A stretch of 64,000 bases of DNA from Variovorax sp. J22G73 (GTDB lineage: Bacteria > Pseudomonadota > Gammaproteobacteria > Burkholderiales > Burkholderiaceae_C). The stretch is from the NCBI RefSeq assembly GCF_030317035.1, contig NZ_JASZYK010000013.1, positions 103,879-167,878 on the forward strand. Direction: 5' to 3'. The notes under the pieces were generated by a model. The model did no database searches, had not been told where the DNA came from, and saw only the letters and a program-made list of their open reading frames with translations. The position numbers and the translations under genes were made by a program. This document shows positions 44,401 to 53,657 of this stretch, piece after piece; the stretch's first letter is position 1; every line of letters starts with the position of its first letter.

Positions 44401-46191
44401 GAACCGTTTCAGGCCGAGTCGCGCAGCGTGCGCAAGGACGGTTCGGTCATCTGGCTGCACAAGAGCGCGACCGTGCTCACCGACGACAGCGGCCAGCCGC
44501 ACGCCGCGCTCGTGGTGTGCACCGACGTGAGCAAGCGCAAGTTCGCCGAGGACGCGCTGCGCGAGAGCAAGGAGCGCATGCGCATGGTGCTGGAAAACGC
44601 GGTGGAGTACGCGATCTTCTCGCTCGATTTGGCGCGCCGCGTGACCAGCTGGAACGCCGGCGCCGAGCGGCTGCTGGGCTACAGCGAGCAGGAGATCCTG
44701 GGCCACCCGGGCGACCTGATCTTCACGCCGGAAGACCGCGCCGCCGATGCGCCTGGTCACGAGCAGCGCACGGCGCTGGCCCAGGGCCGGGCGGCCGACG
44801 AGCGGGTACACCAGCGCAAGGACGGCTCGCGCTTCTGGGCCAGCGGCGCACTGATGCCCATGCACGACGGCCAGGGCGCGGTGGTTGGGCTGGTGAAGGT
44901 GCTGCGCGACCAGAGCGAGCAGCGCGCCGCGCAGCAGGAGCTCGAAGCGGGGCGCGCGGAACTGCTCGAAGTGCTGCGTGCCAACGAGGCCGCCCGGCGC
45001 GCACTGGAAACCGCCGATGCGGCCAAGGACCGCTTCTTGGCGGTGCTGTCGCACGAGCTGCGCAACCCGCTTGCCTCCATCAGCGCCTCGTCCGAAGTGC
45101 TGGCGCCCGAGCAACTGGCCATGCCCGACCAGGCGCGCGCGGCGCGCGTGATCCGCCGCCAGGCCCTGGCCATAAAGGTCATGCTCAACGACCTGCTCGA
45201 CGTGTCGACCCTGCGCCAGGGGCGGCTGGCGATCAAGCCCGAGCGCACCAGCGCGCTGGCGGTGGTCGAGGCGGCGCTCGAGGCGGTGCGCCCGCTGATC
45301 GAGCACGGCCGCCACGTGCTGGAACTGGACCTGGCCGAAGAAGAAATCGCGCTGGACGCCGACCCAACCCGGCTGACGCAGGTGCTGTCGAACCTGCTAT
45401 CTAACGCAGCCAAGTACACCCCCGCGCAGGGCCGCATCGTGCTGTCGCTGCACGCCGACGCGCGCGATGCCGTGTTCGAGGTGACGGACGACGGCATCGG
45501 CATGGACGCCGACACCATCGAGACCATGTTCGAGATGTTCGTGCAGAGCGCGCACGGGCACGAGCGCGCCGCGGGCGGCCTGGGCATCGGCCTTGCGCTG
45601 GCGCGCAGCATCGTCGAGATGCACGGCGGCACCGTCAGTGGCCAGAGCCCGGGCCTGGGGCGGGGCTGCCGCTTCACCGTGCGCGTTCCCTGTGCCAGGG
45701 CACACGGCCATGCGTCGGCGTTCGCACCCGCCGCGTTTGCCGCGCCCGCCGCGCCCGCCCTGGCTGTGGAGCGGCTCGCACCGGCACTGCCGCAGGTGCC
45801 GCAACGCCTGCTGCTGGCCGACGACAACGTCGACGCGCTCTGGGGCATGGGGCAGATGCTCACCCTGGCGGGCTTCAGCGTGGAGACGGTGCACAACGGC
45901 ATCGACGCGCTGCGGCTGGCGCGCGAGCAGCACCCCGATGCGGCGGTGCTCGACATTGGCATGCCGGGGCTCGACGGCCACGAGGTGGCGCGCCGAATCC
46001 GCGCCGAGCCGTGGGGCCGCGACATCGTGCTGATCGCGGCCACCGGCTGGGGCCAGCCGGCCGACCGCGCCGCCGCGCTGGCGGCGGGCTTCGACGAGCA
46101 CGTGGCCAAGCCGGTGACGGCGGCCGACCTGCAGCGCCTGCTGAGGGCGCATGAGGCGGGCAAGCGCCCGGCAAGCGACTCCGGAAGGTAA
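41476..46191 (+). CDS. giant CheB-CheR-PAS-kinase-receiver hybrid 1
   Basis: 1571 residues from a TTG at 41476 with AAGGGG upstream; an in-frame TTG at 41452 is possible. Order: CheB-like domain (15-200), CheR methyltransferase (235-500; WVVACATGEEAYSIAMLL, SVTNFFRD), PAS, a coiled coil (about 700-775; EELKAGNEELHAMNEELHAA), further PAS domains, kinase core (VLSHELRNPLASI; NLLSNAAKYTPAQG) and a receiver (LLADDNVDAL ... VLDIGMPGLDG). In the CheB part the catalytic serine motif reads GAAGG and the histidine motif VVLNLP, so it should be inactive. No transmembrane segment. It is 55 bases after the NtrC-type gene. Confidence 0.88.
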   Translation: MNESTPDRAEQDAEGELDDAVPSFGYALLPVVGLAGAAGGLESLRAFLEGAAERSGMAFVVVLNLPTMRLEALVEQLRVWTHMHVVPVTGRQRLAADTVHVLPPGMSPRLSGNFVALGDPPGRARHLPADLFLRTLADSHGPHGTAVVLSGAGGDGALGIRRLKERGGLTIAQEPGETAEGGMVNAAIATGMVDWVLPPREMGERIAGYYRIEAQLRLPPEQAEEAGRPTGRNGDDGNDGEAALRDVLDFVRERTGRDFDDYKRATVLRRIGRRMQVNGTHDLRAYLDCLRTRPGEAGALVHDMLISVTNFFRDADSFAALEARVPALFRDKGPQDAVRVWVVACATGEEAYSIAMLLSEYARTLAHPPAIQVFATDLDEDAVRTARNGVYPLAAEADLSEERIRQFFVRDPRGWRVRRELREMVLFAVHDVLRDSPFSRIDLASCRNLLIYMSRSAQAHVLQTLHFALQPGAPLFLGVSESAGGQQALFSVADKAHRIYVHRRVPRASVPAPHRAPSGPRVPDARPALALIPHAAVAGPAAPATALPTLPTLRGGRTMTWAEMHLLLIDQLAPPSILVDADNEMLHISPAATGLLYFDGGEPTRNVLRAIVPDLKAELQTALHHARERNEPVEVAPVRVRHARGEWEVAIGVQPVQGFGSGFLVLLRHTDVGGAAASDTPDAARAAPDDAIVVRPRLQPEPVSEHLEREVDRLKARLRQTVEQYEVSTEELKAGNEELHAMNEELHAAAEELDTSREELQSINEEMITVNQELKSKVDDLGHANSDILNLMDATSIATVFLDRQLRVMRFTPSAAVIFNLMAGDTGRPLSDLVNGLDYPELAEDARAVLRELRPTEREVGDAKGSWFLARMRPYRTIEDVIAGVAITFVDITERKAEQEQLRQSQERFSAIVTQASVGVAQLRLDGEITFANPRYCALMGYRADEVVGLRALDMVHSADLAHMQALFSALAAYGEPFQAESRSVRKDGSVIWLHKSATVLTDDSGQPHAALVVCTDVSKRKFAEDALRESKERMRMVLENAVEYAIFSLDLARRVTSWNAGAERLLGYSEQEILGHPGDLIFTPEDRAADAPGHEQRTALAQGRAADERVHQRKDGSRFWASGALMPMHDGQGAVVGLVKVLRDQSEQRAAQQELEAGRAELLEVLRANEAARRALETADAAKDRFLAVLSHELRNPLASISASSEVLAPEQLAMPDQARAARVIRRQALAIKVMLNDLLDVSTLRQGRLAIKPERTSALAVVEAALEAVRPLIEHGRHVLELDLAEEEIALDADPTRLTQVLSNLLSNAAKYTPAQGRIVLSLHADARDAVFEVTDDGIGMDADTIETMFEMFVQSAHGHERAAGGLGIGLALARSIVEMHGGTVSGQSPGLGRGCRFTVRVPCARAHGHASAFAPAAFAAPAAPALAVERLAPALPQVPQRLLLADDNVDALWGMGQMLTLAGFSVETVHNGIDALRLAREQHPDAAVLDIGMPGLDGHEVARRIRAEPWGRDIVLIAATGWGQPADRAAALAAGFDEHVAKPVTAADLQRLLRAHEAGKRPASDSGR

Positions 46192-46212
46192 TGCCATGCA
46201 GCCAGCCGGCCA

Positions 46213-46228
46213 AGGCACGCCGTTTGCC
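46213..46228 (+). promoter_or_regulatory. sigma-54 promoter candidate upstream of cheB
   Basis: AGGCACG-CCGT-TTGCC, all ten core positions matched. The predicted transcript start (about 46239) falls three bases before the ATG at 46242 and after its AAAGGG site, a conflict noted in the findings. Confidence 0.5.
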
Positions 46229-46241
46229 AGCAAAGGGTGAA

Positions 46242-47288
46242 ATGACATTCCAGAACAACTTCCAGACCCCGGGCGGGCCGCTGCGGCGTGCAGTCTTCAT
46301 CGGTGCCTCCGCAGGTGGCGTGTTCGCGATCCTCGAACTCGCGGCGGCATTGCGGGCGAATTTTCCGGTGCCGATGTTCTTCGTGCAGCACATCGGCGCC
46401 CACCGCAGCGAGATCGCGCTGCTGATGAACGCCCGCGGCCCCAATTTCGCCGTGGAAGCGCGCGACGGCGACCTTCCGGCCGCGGGCAGCATCCACGTTG
46501 CGCCGCCCGACCACCACATGCTGCTCGAAGGCGGCCTCATTCGGGTGGTGCGCGGGCCCAAGGAGCACCACGCCCGCCCGGCCATCGACCCGCTGTTTCG
46601 CTCGGCGGCGCTCGAACTGGGCGTGGGCGCCATCGGCGTGGTGCTCACGGGCATGCTGGACGACGGCAGCGCCGGCCTGCGCGCCATCAAGGACTGCGGC
46701 GGCACGGCCGTGGTGCAGGACCCGGACGATGCGTTCGAGCCGAGCATGCCGCGCGCTGCGCTGGCGGTGGTGCGGGCCGACCATGTGGTACCGATGGCGG
46801 ACATGGCGGCCTTGCTGCTGGCGTTGGCGCTGGCCAACGAAACGCACGACGCAGCCGGCGGCCAGGGCGGGCCGGCGCCCTCCGACGCGCTGCGCGGCGA
46901 ACACGCCGTGGGCGAAGGGGAGGGGGCCATGCAGACCTTGAAGCGGATTGCCACGCCGTCGACTTTCAGCTGCCCCGACTGCGGTGGCGTGCTGTTCGAG
47001 CTCGAAGATAAACACCCGGTGCGCTATCGCTGCCATACCGGCCACGCCTTCAGCCTGCGCAGCCTTGCTGCCACGCAGGAGCAGGCGACCGACGCCGCGC
47101 TGTGGAGCGCATTGCGCGCCCTGCAGGAGAAAGAGGCTCTGCTGCGCCGGCTTGCCTGCCTGCATCGCGCACGCGATCCGGCCCGCGCCGCGCTGTGCGA
47201 GAACGAGGCCGAGGACATTGTCGCGGCGGCCATCGTCATGCGCCGGCTCGCTGTGAAGTCCCCGAGCCCGTCGAGCTACGACGTTTGA
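46242..47288 (+). CDS. stand-alone CheB methylesterase with zinc-ribbon-like C-terminus
   Basis: 348 residues from the ATG at 46242, with AAAGGG upstream. CheB catalytic domain with all landmarks: serine in FIGASAGGVFAI, histidine in FFVQHIGAHRSE, Asp in LTGMLDDGSAG. There is no receiver. The C-terminal part has FSCPDCGGVLFEL and YRCHTGHAFS, a probable zinc site, then a helical tail. It likely removes methyl or amide groups from receptor glutamates, possibly on the neighbouring hybrid. Confidence 0.85.
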   Translation: MTFQNNFQTPGGPLRRAVFIGASAGGVFAILELAAALRANFPVPMFFVQHIGAHRSEIALLMNARGPNFAVEARDGDLPAAGSIHVAPPDHHMLLEGGLIRVVRGPKEHHARPAIDPLFRSAALELGVGAIGVVLTGMLDDGSAGLRAIKDCGGTAVVQDPDDAFEPSMPRAALAVVRADHVVPMADMAALLLALALANETHDAAGGQGGPAPSDALRGEHAVGEGEGAMQTLKRIATPSTFSCPDCGGVLFELEDKHPVRYRCHTGHAFSLRSLAATQEQATDAALWSALRALQEKEALLRRLACLHRARDPARAALCENEAEDIVAAAIVMRRLAVKSPSPSSYDV

Positions 47289-47344
47289 ACGCATGGCGCG
47301 GCGGCCGTGCTGACGTCGCGCTCATCCGATGTTGTGGCTATTCA

Positions 47345-47536
47345 GCGCGTGGCGATGTCGAACAGCGTGTCCTAGCGGCCCGCGTTGTCCTCTCCGACGG
47401 CCTGGGTGAAATAGCGGCACGCCGCGGCGAGCTCGCCCTGCTGGCCGCGGAACGGCTCGAGCAAAAGATTGGCACGGCCAGGGTTGGACTCGCTCACGCG
47501 CACGGTGTATAGAAGTCGCTTGTTGTGGGAGAACAT
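47345..47536 (-). pseudogene. manganese catalase fragment
   Basis: It starts MFSHNKRLLYTVRVSESNPG and continues GQQGELAAACRYFTQAVGED, almost the same as the intact enzyme at 27648-28562, then hits a stop (NAGR-stop); DTLFDIAT follows before similarity ends. Only about 60 of 304 residues remain and both metal-binding helices are missing. Confidence 0.85.
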
Positions 47537-47646
47537 GGCAAAGCTACTGAGTGGGCGGGTTGTAAACGATGTGAAAGTGCGCCGGGACGCACGCATGGCG
47601 CAGGTTGCATTCGCGCCAAGCGGCACGCCGGCGCGGCCAGCACTCC

Positions 47647-48267
47647 CTACGACGCAAAAGCGGCAGTGGTCCGGGCTCGCCGCCCGCCCGCGGGTGCCGC
47701 GGCGACAGCCGCACGCAGCGCCTTCGGGTCGAACAGGCGCTCCAGTACGGCGTCGAAGCCATTGGCTTCGCCAAGACATTCACGCCGCGGAGCGTTGGCA
47801 GCCTCAACGGCGATCAACCGCCGGTCGAATCCCGCGCCGCGCGCCAGCCGCGCCAGCGAGCGCGCTTCCCCGGCCGAGGTGCGCAGGTCAATCACCGCCA
47901 CGTCGGGCCGCTCGCGCACCAGCGCCTCGTAGCCCGCCACGGTGCTCAGCGCCAGATCGATGCGGTAGCCGGCATGAGACAGCAGGCCGACTAGGCGTGC
48001 AAGCAGGCACAGGTCGTCCGACACCACGAGAGCGCGCCCGGTCTGGGCGCTCCCCTGACGCGCGTGGGCCATGAGCTCGCCCATGAACTCGGTCAGCGCG
48101 TGCGCCTGCCGCGCTACCACCGCGCCGGCCTCGTGCAGCACGGCCTTGGTGGACGCATCGCGCTCCAGCAACTCGCTGGCGGTGGAAAGGGCGGCCAGCG
48201 CGTTGCGCGCACTGTGTATGCAGTGGTCCAGCCGCGAGGCGGCACGAGGAGGCAGGAGTGGATTCAT
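47647..48267 (-). CDS. HisKA-like helix pair fused to a receiver-like domain
   Basis: 206 residues from the ATG at 48267. Residues 1-75 form two helices with an H-box-like SRLDHCIHSARNALAALSTA; residues 80-190 resemble a receiver (ALVVSDDLCLLARLVGLL; VAVIDLRTSAG with the Asp; RLIAVEAAN). There is no ATP-binding domain and no clear KP motif. It may act as a phosphorelay or docking protein. A weak sigma-54-like element lies upstream (48299-48314, minus strand). Confidence 0.55.
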   Translation of the reverse strand: MNPLLPPRAASRLDHCIHSARNALAALSTASELLERDASTKAVLHEAGAVVARQAHALTEFMGELMAHARQGSAQTGRALVVSDDLCLLARLVGLLSHAGYRIDLALSTVAGYEALVRERPDVAVIDLRTSAGEARSLARLARGAGFDRRLIAVEAANAPRRECLGEANGFDAVLERLFDPKALRAAVAAAPAGGRRARTTAAFAS

Positions 48268-48682
<415 letters not shown>

Positions 48683-49330
48683 TCAGATGAAGGGCACACC
48701 GCCCGTCACCAGAATCGTCGCGCCCGAGGCGTAGCTTGCCTGTTCGGACGCGAGCATTGCATACACCACCTGCAGCTCGGCCGGCTGGCCTGGGCGCTGC
48801 ATGGGCGTTTGCTTGCCGAATTCCGTGACTTTCTCGGGCGGCAGTGTCGAGGGAACGAGCGGCGTCCAGAACGGGCCCGGCGCCACGCAGTTCATGCGAA
48901 TGCCCTTTGCGAAAGCAACTGCGCCATCCCGCCCGAAAGGTTCTGAATGGTGCCCTTGGTGGCGACATAGGCCATCAGCGTGGCATTGGGCTTGTCGGCA
49001 CGGACCGAAGCCGTCCTGATGATCGACGAGCCCGGCTCATGCAGGGGGCCGGGGCCTTTGCTGACGAAGAAGTTGACGTAGAAGTCGGTGAGCGGTCGAA
49101 CTCATCTGCCGTGAGGTCGTCGAGCGACTTGTGTCTCATCTGGAAGGCCGCTTTGTCCTCCAGCACGTCGAGCCGGCCGAAGGCGCTGTCGACTAAGCGC
49201 CGGCACTGCGCCTCCTCGCGGATGTCGCCCGGCATGGTGATGCAGCGGCGCCCCGCGCGCTCCACCCATGCGATGAGGGGCGGTGCAGAGAAGTTCTTGG
49301 GGCCTGTCGTGCTGCACGTCGGGCGCTCGC
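48683..49330 (-). pseudogene. short-chain dehydrogenase/reductase, broken
   Basis: Pieces in order on the minus strand: MPGDIREEAQCRRLVDSAFG, LDDLTADEFDR, PGSSIIRTASV, the catalytic YVATKG, NLSGGMAQLL, then after a frame change NCVAPGPFWTPLVPSTLPPE and SGATILVTGGVPF to a stop. The N-terminal nucleotide-binding part is missing. It resembles the YhdF/YgaM-like stress dehydrogenases. At least two frame changes make it dead. Confidence 0.75.
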
Positions 49331-49494
49331 GAGCGTCGGGCGCGCGAGGCAGGCGCGTTCGTGCGTCAGACAAGGACCACGTCATCGCGGCGTCGCGTAC
49401 GGGGCGGCACATGGTGAACGAGCGCAAAATTGCAGATCTGTGCAGCCGAGTGGCTGTAATCCGGCGCCCCGCTCCTTCCTGCCAACGAGATTCC

Positions 49495-52400
49495 ATGCTC
49501 CCTCAAAAACCCGCCGCTGCATCGCCTGCCGAGCCCGTGGCGTCTCCTCTGGTACGCAGCCACCTGAGGTTTCCGGTGGTCGGCATCGGGGGCTCGGCCG
49601 GGGGCTTGAAATCGGCGATCCGTTTCTTCGAGCAGATGCCCGCAAACGAAGGCATCGCCTTCGTGGTGATCCTGCACCTGTCGCCCACGCACAAGAGCAA
49701 CGCTGCTGAAATCCTGCAGCGCGCCACCAGCATGCCCGTGCGGCAGGTGACGGAGGCGGTGCCGGTCGAAGCCAACCATGTGTATGTGATTCCCCCTGGC
49801 GTGGAGCTCACCATGAACGACGGTCACCTCCGGGTGACACCCAGCGAGCGCGTCGCCGGGCGCCACATCGCCATCGACGTGTTCTTCCGCACCATGGCCG
49901 AAGTACATGAGGAGCGCGCGGTCTGCATCGTGATGTCGGGCACCGGCAGCGACGGCGCGGTCGGGCTCACCAGCGTGAAGGAACATGGCGGTATTTCGAT
50001 GGCGGAGGCGCCCGAAGACGCTGAGCACGACGGCATGCCGCGCGCGGCCATCGCCACCGGCGTGGTCGACTTTGTGCTGCCCGCCGCCGGCATGCCCCAT
50101 CGGTTGGTGGAGATATGGCGCACCGCGCGCCACATCCAGTTGCCCGCCGCGGAAGCCTCGGGCCCTTTTTCTTCCGACCCGTCGGGCCCGATGGAGTCGG
50201 AAGAAGCCGAAGCCGCGCTGCAGGACGTGATGTCGTATCTGCGCGCTTACACCAAGCACGATTTCCGCCACTACAAACGCGCGACCGTGCTGCGCCGCAT
50301 TGAACGCAGGCTGCAGGTCAACCGGCTCACCGACTTGACCGCCTACCGCAACTACCTGCGCGAGCACCCGGCGGAGGCGCCCTTGTTGCTGCAGGACATG
50401 CTGATCAGCGTGACAAGCTTCTTTCGCGACCGCGAAGCCTTCGGATCGCTGGAGAGCGAGGCCATCCGCCGGATCATCGAGGCCAAGCAGCCTGGGGAAC
50501 GCTTGCGTGTGTGGGTGGCTGGCTGCGCCACCGGCGAAGAAGCGTACTCGGTCAGCATGCTGCTGCGGGAGCAGGCCGACTTGCTTTCCAAGCAGCTCGA
50601 AATTCAAGTGTTCGCCACCGACATCGACGAGCGCGCCATCGTCACGGCGCGCAAGGGCGTCTACCCCCAAGGCATCGCGGAAGACGTGACGCCTTCGCGG
50701 CTGCGTCAGTTTTTCGTGAAGGAGCAGGGGCAGTACCGGGTGGCTACGGTGGTGCGGGAACCGGTGCTGTTTGCCTCGCACAACCTGCTGCGCGACCCGC
50801 CGTTCTCGCGGCTGGACCTCGTGTGCTGCCGCAACCTGCTGATCTACTTGGACCGGGCCGCGCAGACGCATGTGCTGGAGATGTTTCGCATTGCGCTGGA
50901 CGGCGGCGGCTACCTGTTCATGGGAACATCGGAATCCACCGATGCGGTGAGCAACCTGTTCACTGCGGTCGACAAGAAGCAACGCATCTTTCGCGCGAAC
51001 CCAGGCTATCCCCCTGCACGCCAGTTGCCGCTGATGAATGAGCCGGGGCTCAGCGCCGACTACAGCGCGCTGTCACCTGCGCCGCTCGGCGCGCCGCGCC
51101 GCGCGAGCGACGCGCCCGCCACCGCTGAGATGCATCAGCGCGCCATCGAGCAATTTGCCCCGCCCAGCGTGTTAATCAACGCGCAGCACGAAGTGCTGCA
51201 CCTGTCCAACGGGGTCGGGCGGTTCCTGGAGCGCGCGGGTGGCGAGCCCTCGAACAACCTTCTCAACAATGTGCGGCCCGACGTGCGCCTGGAGCTGCGC
51301 ACCGCACTGTTCAAGGCCGCGCAGTCTTCGCGCAGCGTGGAAAAGCGCATTCTGCAAAGCGAGGAAGACGGCAGCCAGATACTGCTGAACATCATCGTGC
51401 GGCCATTACCGCCGCATGCGGGGCAGTCGGGGCTCCTCCTGGTGGTCTTCGACGAGGTGGAGGGGCGCATGCCAACACACGCGGGCGACCCTGGCGAGCC
51501 GGCGCCCATGCTGCTGGTCGGGCAGCTCGAAGACGAGATCCGCCAGCTCAAGCTGCATCTTCAGGACACTGTAGAGCATGCCGAGACCTCCACCGAGGAG
51601 CTGAGGGCCTCGAACGAGGAACTGCAGGCCATCAACGAAGAACTGCGCTCGGCCACCGAGGAGTTGGAGACCAGCAAGGAAGAGCTCCAGTCGATGAACG
51701 AAGAGCTCGTGACGGTGAACTACGAGCTCAAGGTGAAGGTGGAGGAGCGCGGCAACATCAACGACGACCTGCAGAACCTGATTTCGTCGTCAGAGATCGC
51801 CACCGTGTTCGTCAACCGCGGCATGGATGTCAAGCGCTACACGCCGCAGGCTGCGACCCTGTTCAACCTGATTCCCACCGACCTAGGCCGCTCGCTTTTC
51901 GACATCACCAGCCAACTGGACTACCCCGAATTGGCGGCCGACACCGAATCGGCCTTCAAGAACTTGCGCACCATCGAGCGGCAAGTGAGCGGCGCCGACG
52001 GTCGTCATTACGCCGCGCGCATCCTTCCCTACCGCACGGCGGACGACAAGATCGAAGGCGCGATCCTCAACTTTTTCGACATCACCGACCTGCGCGCGGC
52101 CGAAGAGCGGGTGCGCGCCGGGGAAGAGCGCCTGCGCCGGGTGGCCGCCACCACGCGCGACTTCGCGATCATCACCACCGATGTGGCCGGCCTCATTACC
52201 AGCTGGAACCTGGGCGCCCAGCGCATCTTCGGCTACAGCGAGGAAGAAATGCTGCAACGCCCGATTGCGACGATCTTCACGCCAGAGGACCAGGCCCACG
52301 GCGTTTCGGACAAGGAGCTGCGAACGGCCGCGCTCAAAGGCCGCGCCGAGGACGAGCGTTGGCACCTGCGCAAGGACGGCAGCCGCCTTTACTGCAGCGG

Positions 52401-53640
52401 CGTGACCACGCCCCTCGAAGAAGGCGAGGGCGGCGGATTCGCCAAGATCGCGCGCGATATGACGGGCACCAAGCGGCAGGAACTGGCCCAAGAGCACCGG
52501 CTCAACAAGGAGAAAAAAGCCAGCCTCAACGCGCAGATGGCCAATGAGCTGAAAGACCGCTTTCTTGCCGTGATGTCGCACGAGCTGAAACAGCCGCTCA
52601 ACCTGATCCAGATGAACGCTGAGCTGCTGATGCGACTGCCGGTGGCCGTGCAGAACCCGTCGGTGCACCGACTGGGCGACGCGATACGTCGGGCCGTGAG
52701 CAGCCAGTCGCGCATCATTAACGACTTGCTGGACCTGTCTCGCGTTCGCACTGGCAAGCTGCGCCTGAATCGCGTGGCGCTGAACCTGGGTGAACTCGTG
52801 CAGACGGCGGCGGCCGCCGCGATGGCGAACGTGTCCGGCAAGAACATCGAACTGGTCGTGCAATGCGAGTCTGATGTCGCGTGCGACGGCGACCGCGTGC
52901 GCGTGGAACAGATTGCCTGGAACCTGTTAACTAACGCCGCGAAGTTCACCCCCGATGGGGGGCGGATCACTGTGAGCGTCACCGGCGAGAACGGTTTCGC
53001 GCGGCTCACGGTTACCGACACCGGCTGTGGCATCGCGGCGGATTTCTTGCCGCACGTGTTCGGCATGTTCAACCAGGCCGCCCACGGCGCGGCACGGCCC
53101 AACGGCGGCCTGGGCATCGGGCTGGCGCTGGTGCACGAGCTGGCTGCGGCCCATGGCGGCCGTGTGCAGGCGCTTTCTCAGGGCGAGGGGTACGGTGCCG
53201 AGTTCAGTGTGTGGCTGCCGCAGGTCGGCACCGACGAAAGGACGCAGCCCGAGTCGCAACCGGCCGGCGTGGATCTGAACGGATGGCGCGTGCTAGCGGT
53301 GGACGACTATGCCGACGCGCTCACGCCGTTCGCGGAAGTGCTGAGGCTGGAAGGCGCCATCGTCGACACCGCCTCCGGCGGCAAGGAGGCGCTGGAGATG
53401 CTGCAGGCGCAGCCTCCCTACGACCTGCTGGTGTCTGACCTTGGCATGCCTGGAATGGACGGGTTCGAATTGATCGCTGAGGTGCGGCGACTCGAACATA
53501 CGCGCGAGCTTCGCGCCATCGCCATGTCGGGCTTCGGTCGGCGCGTCGACGCGCGCCGTGCATTAGAGGCCGGGTTCGACGCCCACGTGCCCAAGCCTGC
53601 CTCGATCGACGAGCTCAAGGCGGCCATCGGCGCCCTGTGA
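49495..53640 (+). CDS. giant CheB-CheR-PAS-kinase-receiver hybrid 2
   Basis: 1381 residues from the ATG at 49495; the frame is open upstream but overlaps the SDR remnant. CheB domain with intact motifs (GIGGSAGGLKSA serine, VVILHLSPTHKSN histidine), CheR (WVAGCATGEEAYSVSMLL, SVTSFFRD), PAS, a coiled coil (about 680-770; EELRASNEELQAINEELRSA), two more PAS domains, kinase (VMSHELKQPLNLIQ; NLLTNAAKFTPDGG) and receiver (VLAVDDYADAL; LLVSDLGMPGMDG). The layout parallels hybrid 1 without one PAS. Cytoplasmic. It probably couples methyl-group chemistry or signal sensing to phosphorelay; outputs unknown. Confidence 0.88.
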   Translation: MLPQKPAAASPAEPVASPLVRSHLRFPVVGIGGSAGGLKSAIRFFEQMPANEGIAFVVILHLSPTHKSNAAEILQRATSMPVRQVTEAVPVEANHVYVIPPGVELTMNDGHLRVTPSERVAGRHIAIDVFFRTMAEVHEERAVCIVMSGTGSDGAVGLTSVKEHGGISMAEAPEDAEHDGMPRAAIATGVVDFVLPAAGMPHRLVEIWRTARHIQLPAAEASGPFSSDPSGPMESEEAEAALQDVMSYLRAYTKHDFRHYKRATVLRRIERRLQVNRLTDLTAYRNYLREHPAEAPLLLQDMLISVTSFFRDREAFGSLESEAIRRIIEAKQPGERLRVWVAGCATGEEAYSVSMLLREQADLLSKQLEIQVFATDIDERAIVTARKGVYPQGIAEDVTPSRLRQFFVKEQGQYRVATVVREPVLFASHNLLRDPPFSRLDLVCCRNLLIYLDRAAQTHVLEMFRIALDGGGYLFMGTSESTDAVSNLFTAVDKKQRIFRANPGYPPARQLPLMNEPGLSADYSALSPAPLGAPRRASDAPATAEMHQRAIEQFAPPSVLINAQHEVLHLSNGVGRFLERAGGEPSNNLLNNVRPDVRLELRTALFKAAQSSRSVEKRILQSEEDGSQILLNIIVRPLPPHAGQSGLLLVVFDEVEGRMPTHAGDPGEPAPMLLVGQLEDEIRQLKLHLQDTVEHAETSTEELRASNEELQAINEELRSATEELETSKEELQSMNEELVTVNYELKVKVEERGNINDDLQNLISSSEIATVFVNRGMDVKRYTPQAATLFNLIPTDLGRSLFDITSQLDYPELAADTESAFKNLRTIERQVSGADGRHYAARILPYRTADDKIEGAILNFFDITDLRAAEERVRAGEERLRRVAATTRDFAIITTDVAGLITSWNLGAQRIFGYSEEEMLQRPIATIFTPEDQAHGVSDKELRTAALKGRAEDERWHLRKDGSRLYCSGVTTPLEEGEGGGFAKIARDMTGTKRQELAQEHRLNKEKKASLNAQMANELKDRFLAVMSHELKQPLNLIQMNAELLMRLPVAVQNPSVHRLGDAIRRAVSSQSRIINDLLDLSRVRTGKLRLNRVALNLGELVQTAAAAAMANVSGKNIELVVQCESDVACDGDRVRVEQIAWNLLTNAAKFTPDGGRITVSVTGENGFARLTVTDTGCGIAADFLPHVFGMFNQAAHGAARPNGGLGIGLALVHELAAAHGGRVQALSQGEGYGAEFSVWLPQVGTDERTQPESQPAGVDLNGWRVLAVDDYADALTPFAEVLRLEGAIVDTASGGKEALEMLQAQPPYDLLVSDLGMPGMDGFELIAEVRRLEHTRELRAIAMSGFGRRVDARRALEAGFDAHVPKPASIDELKAAIGAL

Positions 53641-53657
53641 GTTTGCGGCGTGGACTG

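Noticed and set aside
41704..45315. 1200-codon open frame on the minus strand
   Set aside because: It is antisense to the CheB-CheR hybrid, has no domains and is arginine/histidine-rich, as expected for a shadow frame in high-GC DNA.
44757..47294. 845-codon minus-strand frame
   Set aside because: Antisense to hybrid 1 and cheB, with serine/arginine-rich low-complexity translation and no family match.
49366..50982. 538-codon minus-strand frame
   Set aside because: Antisense to hybrid 2; histidine/glutamine-rich without recognisable fold.
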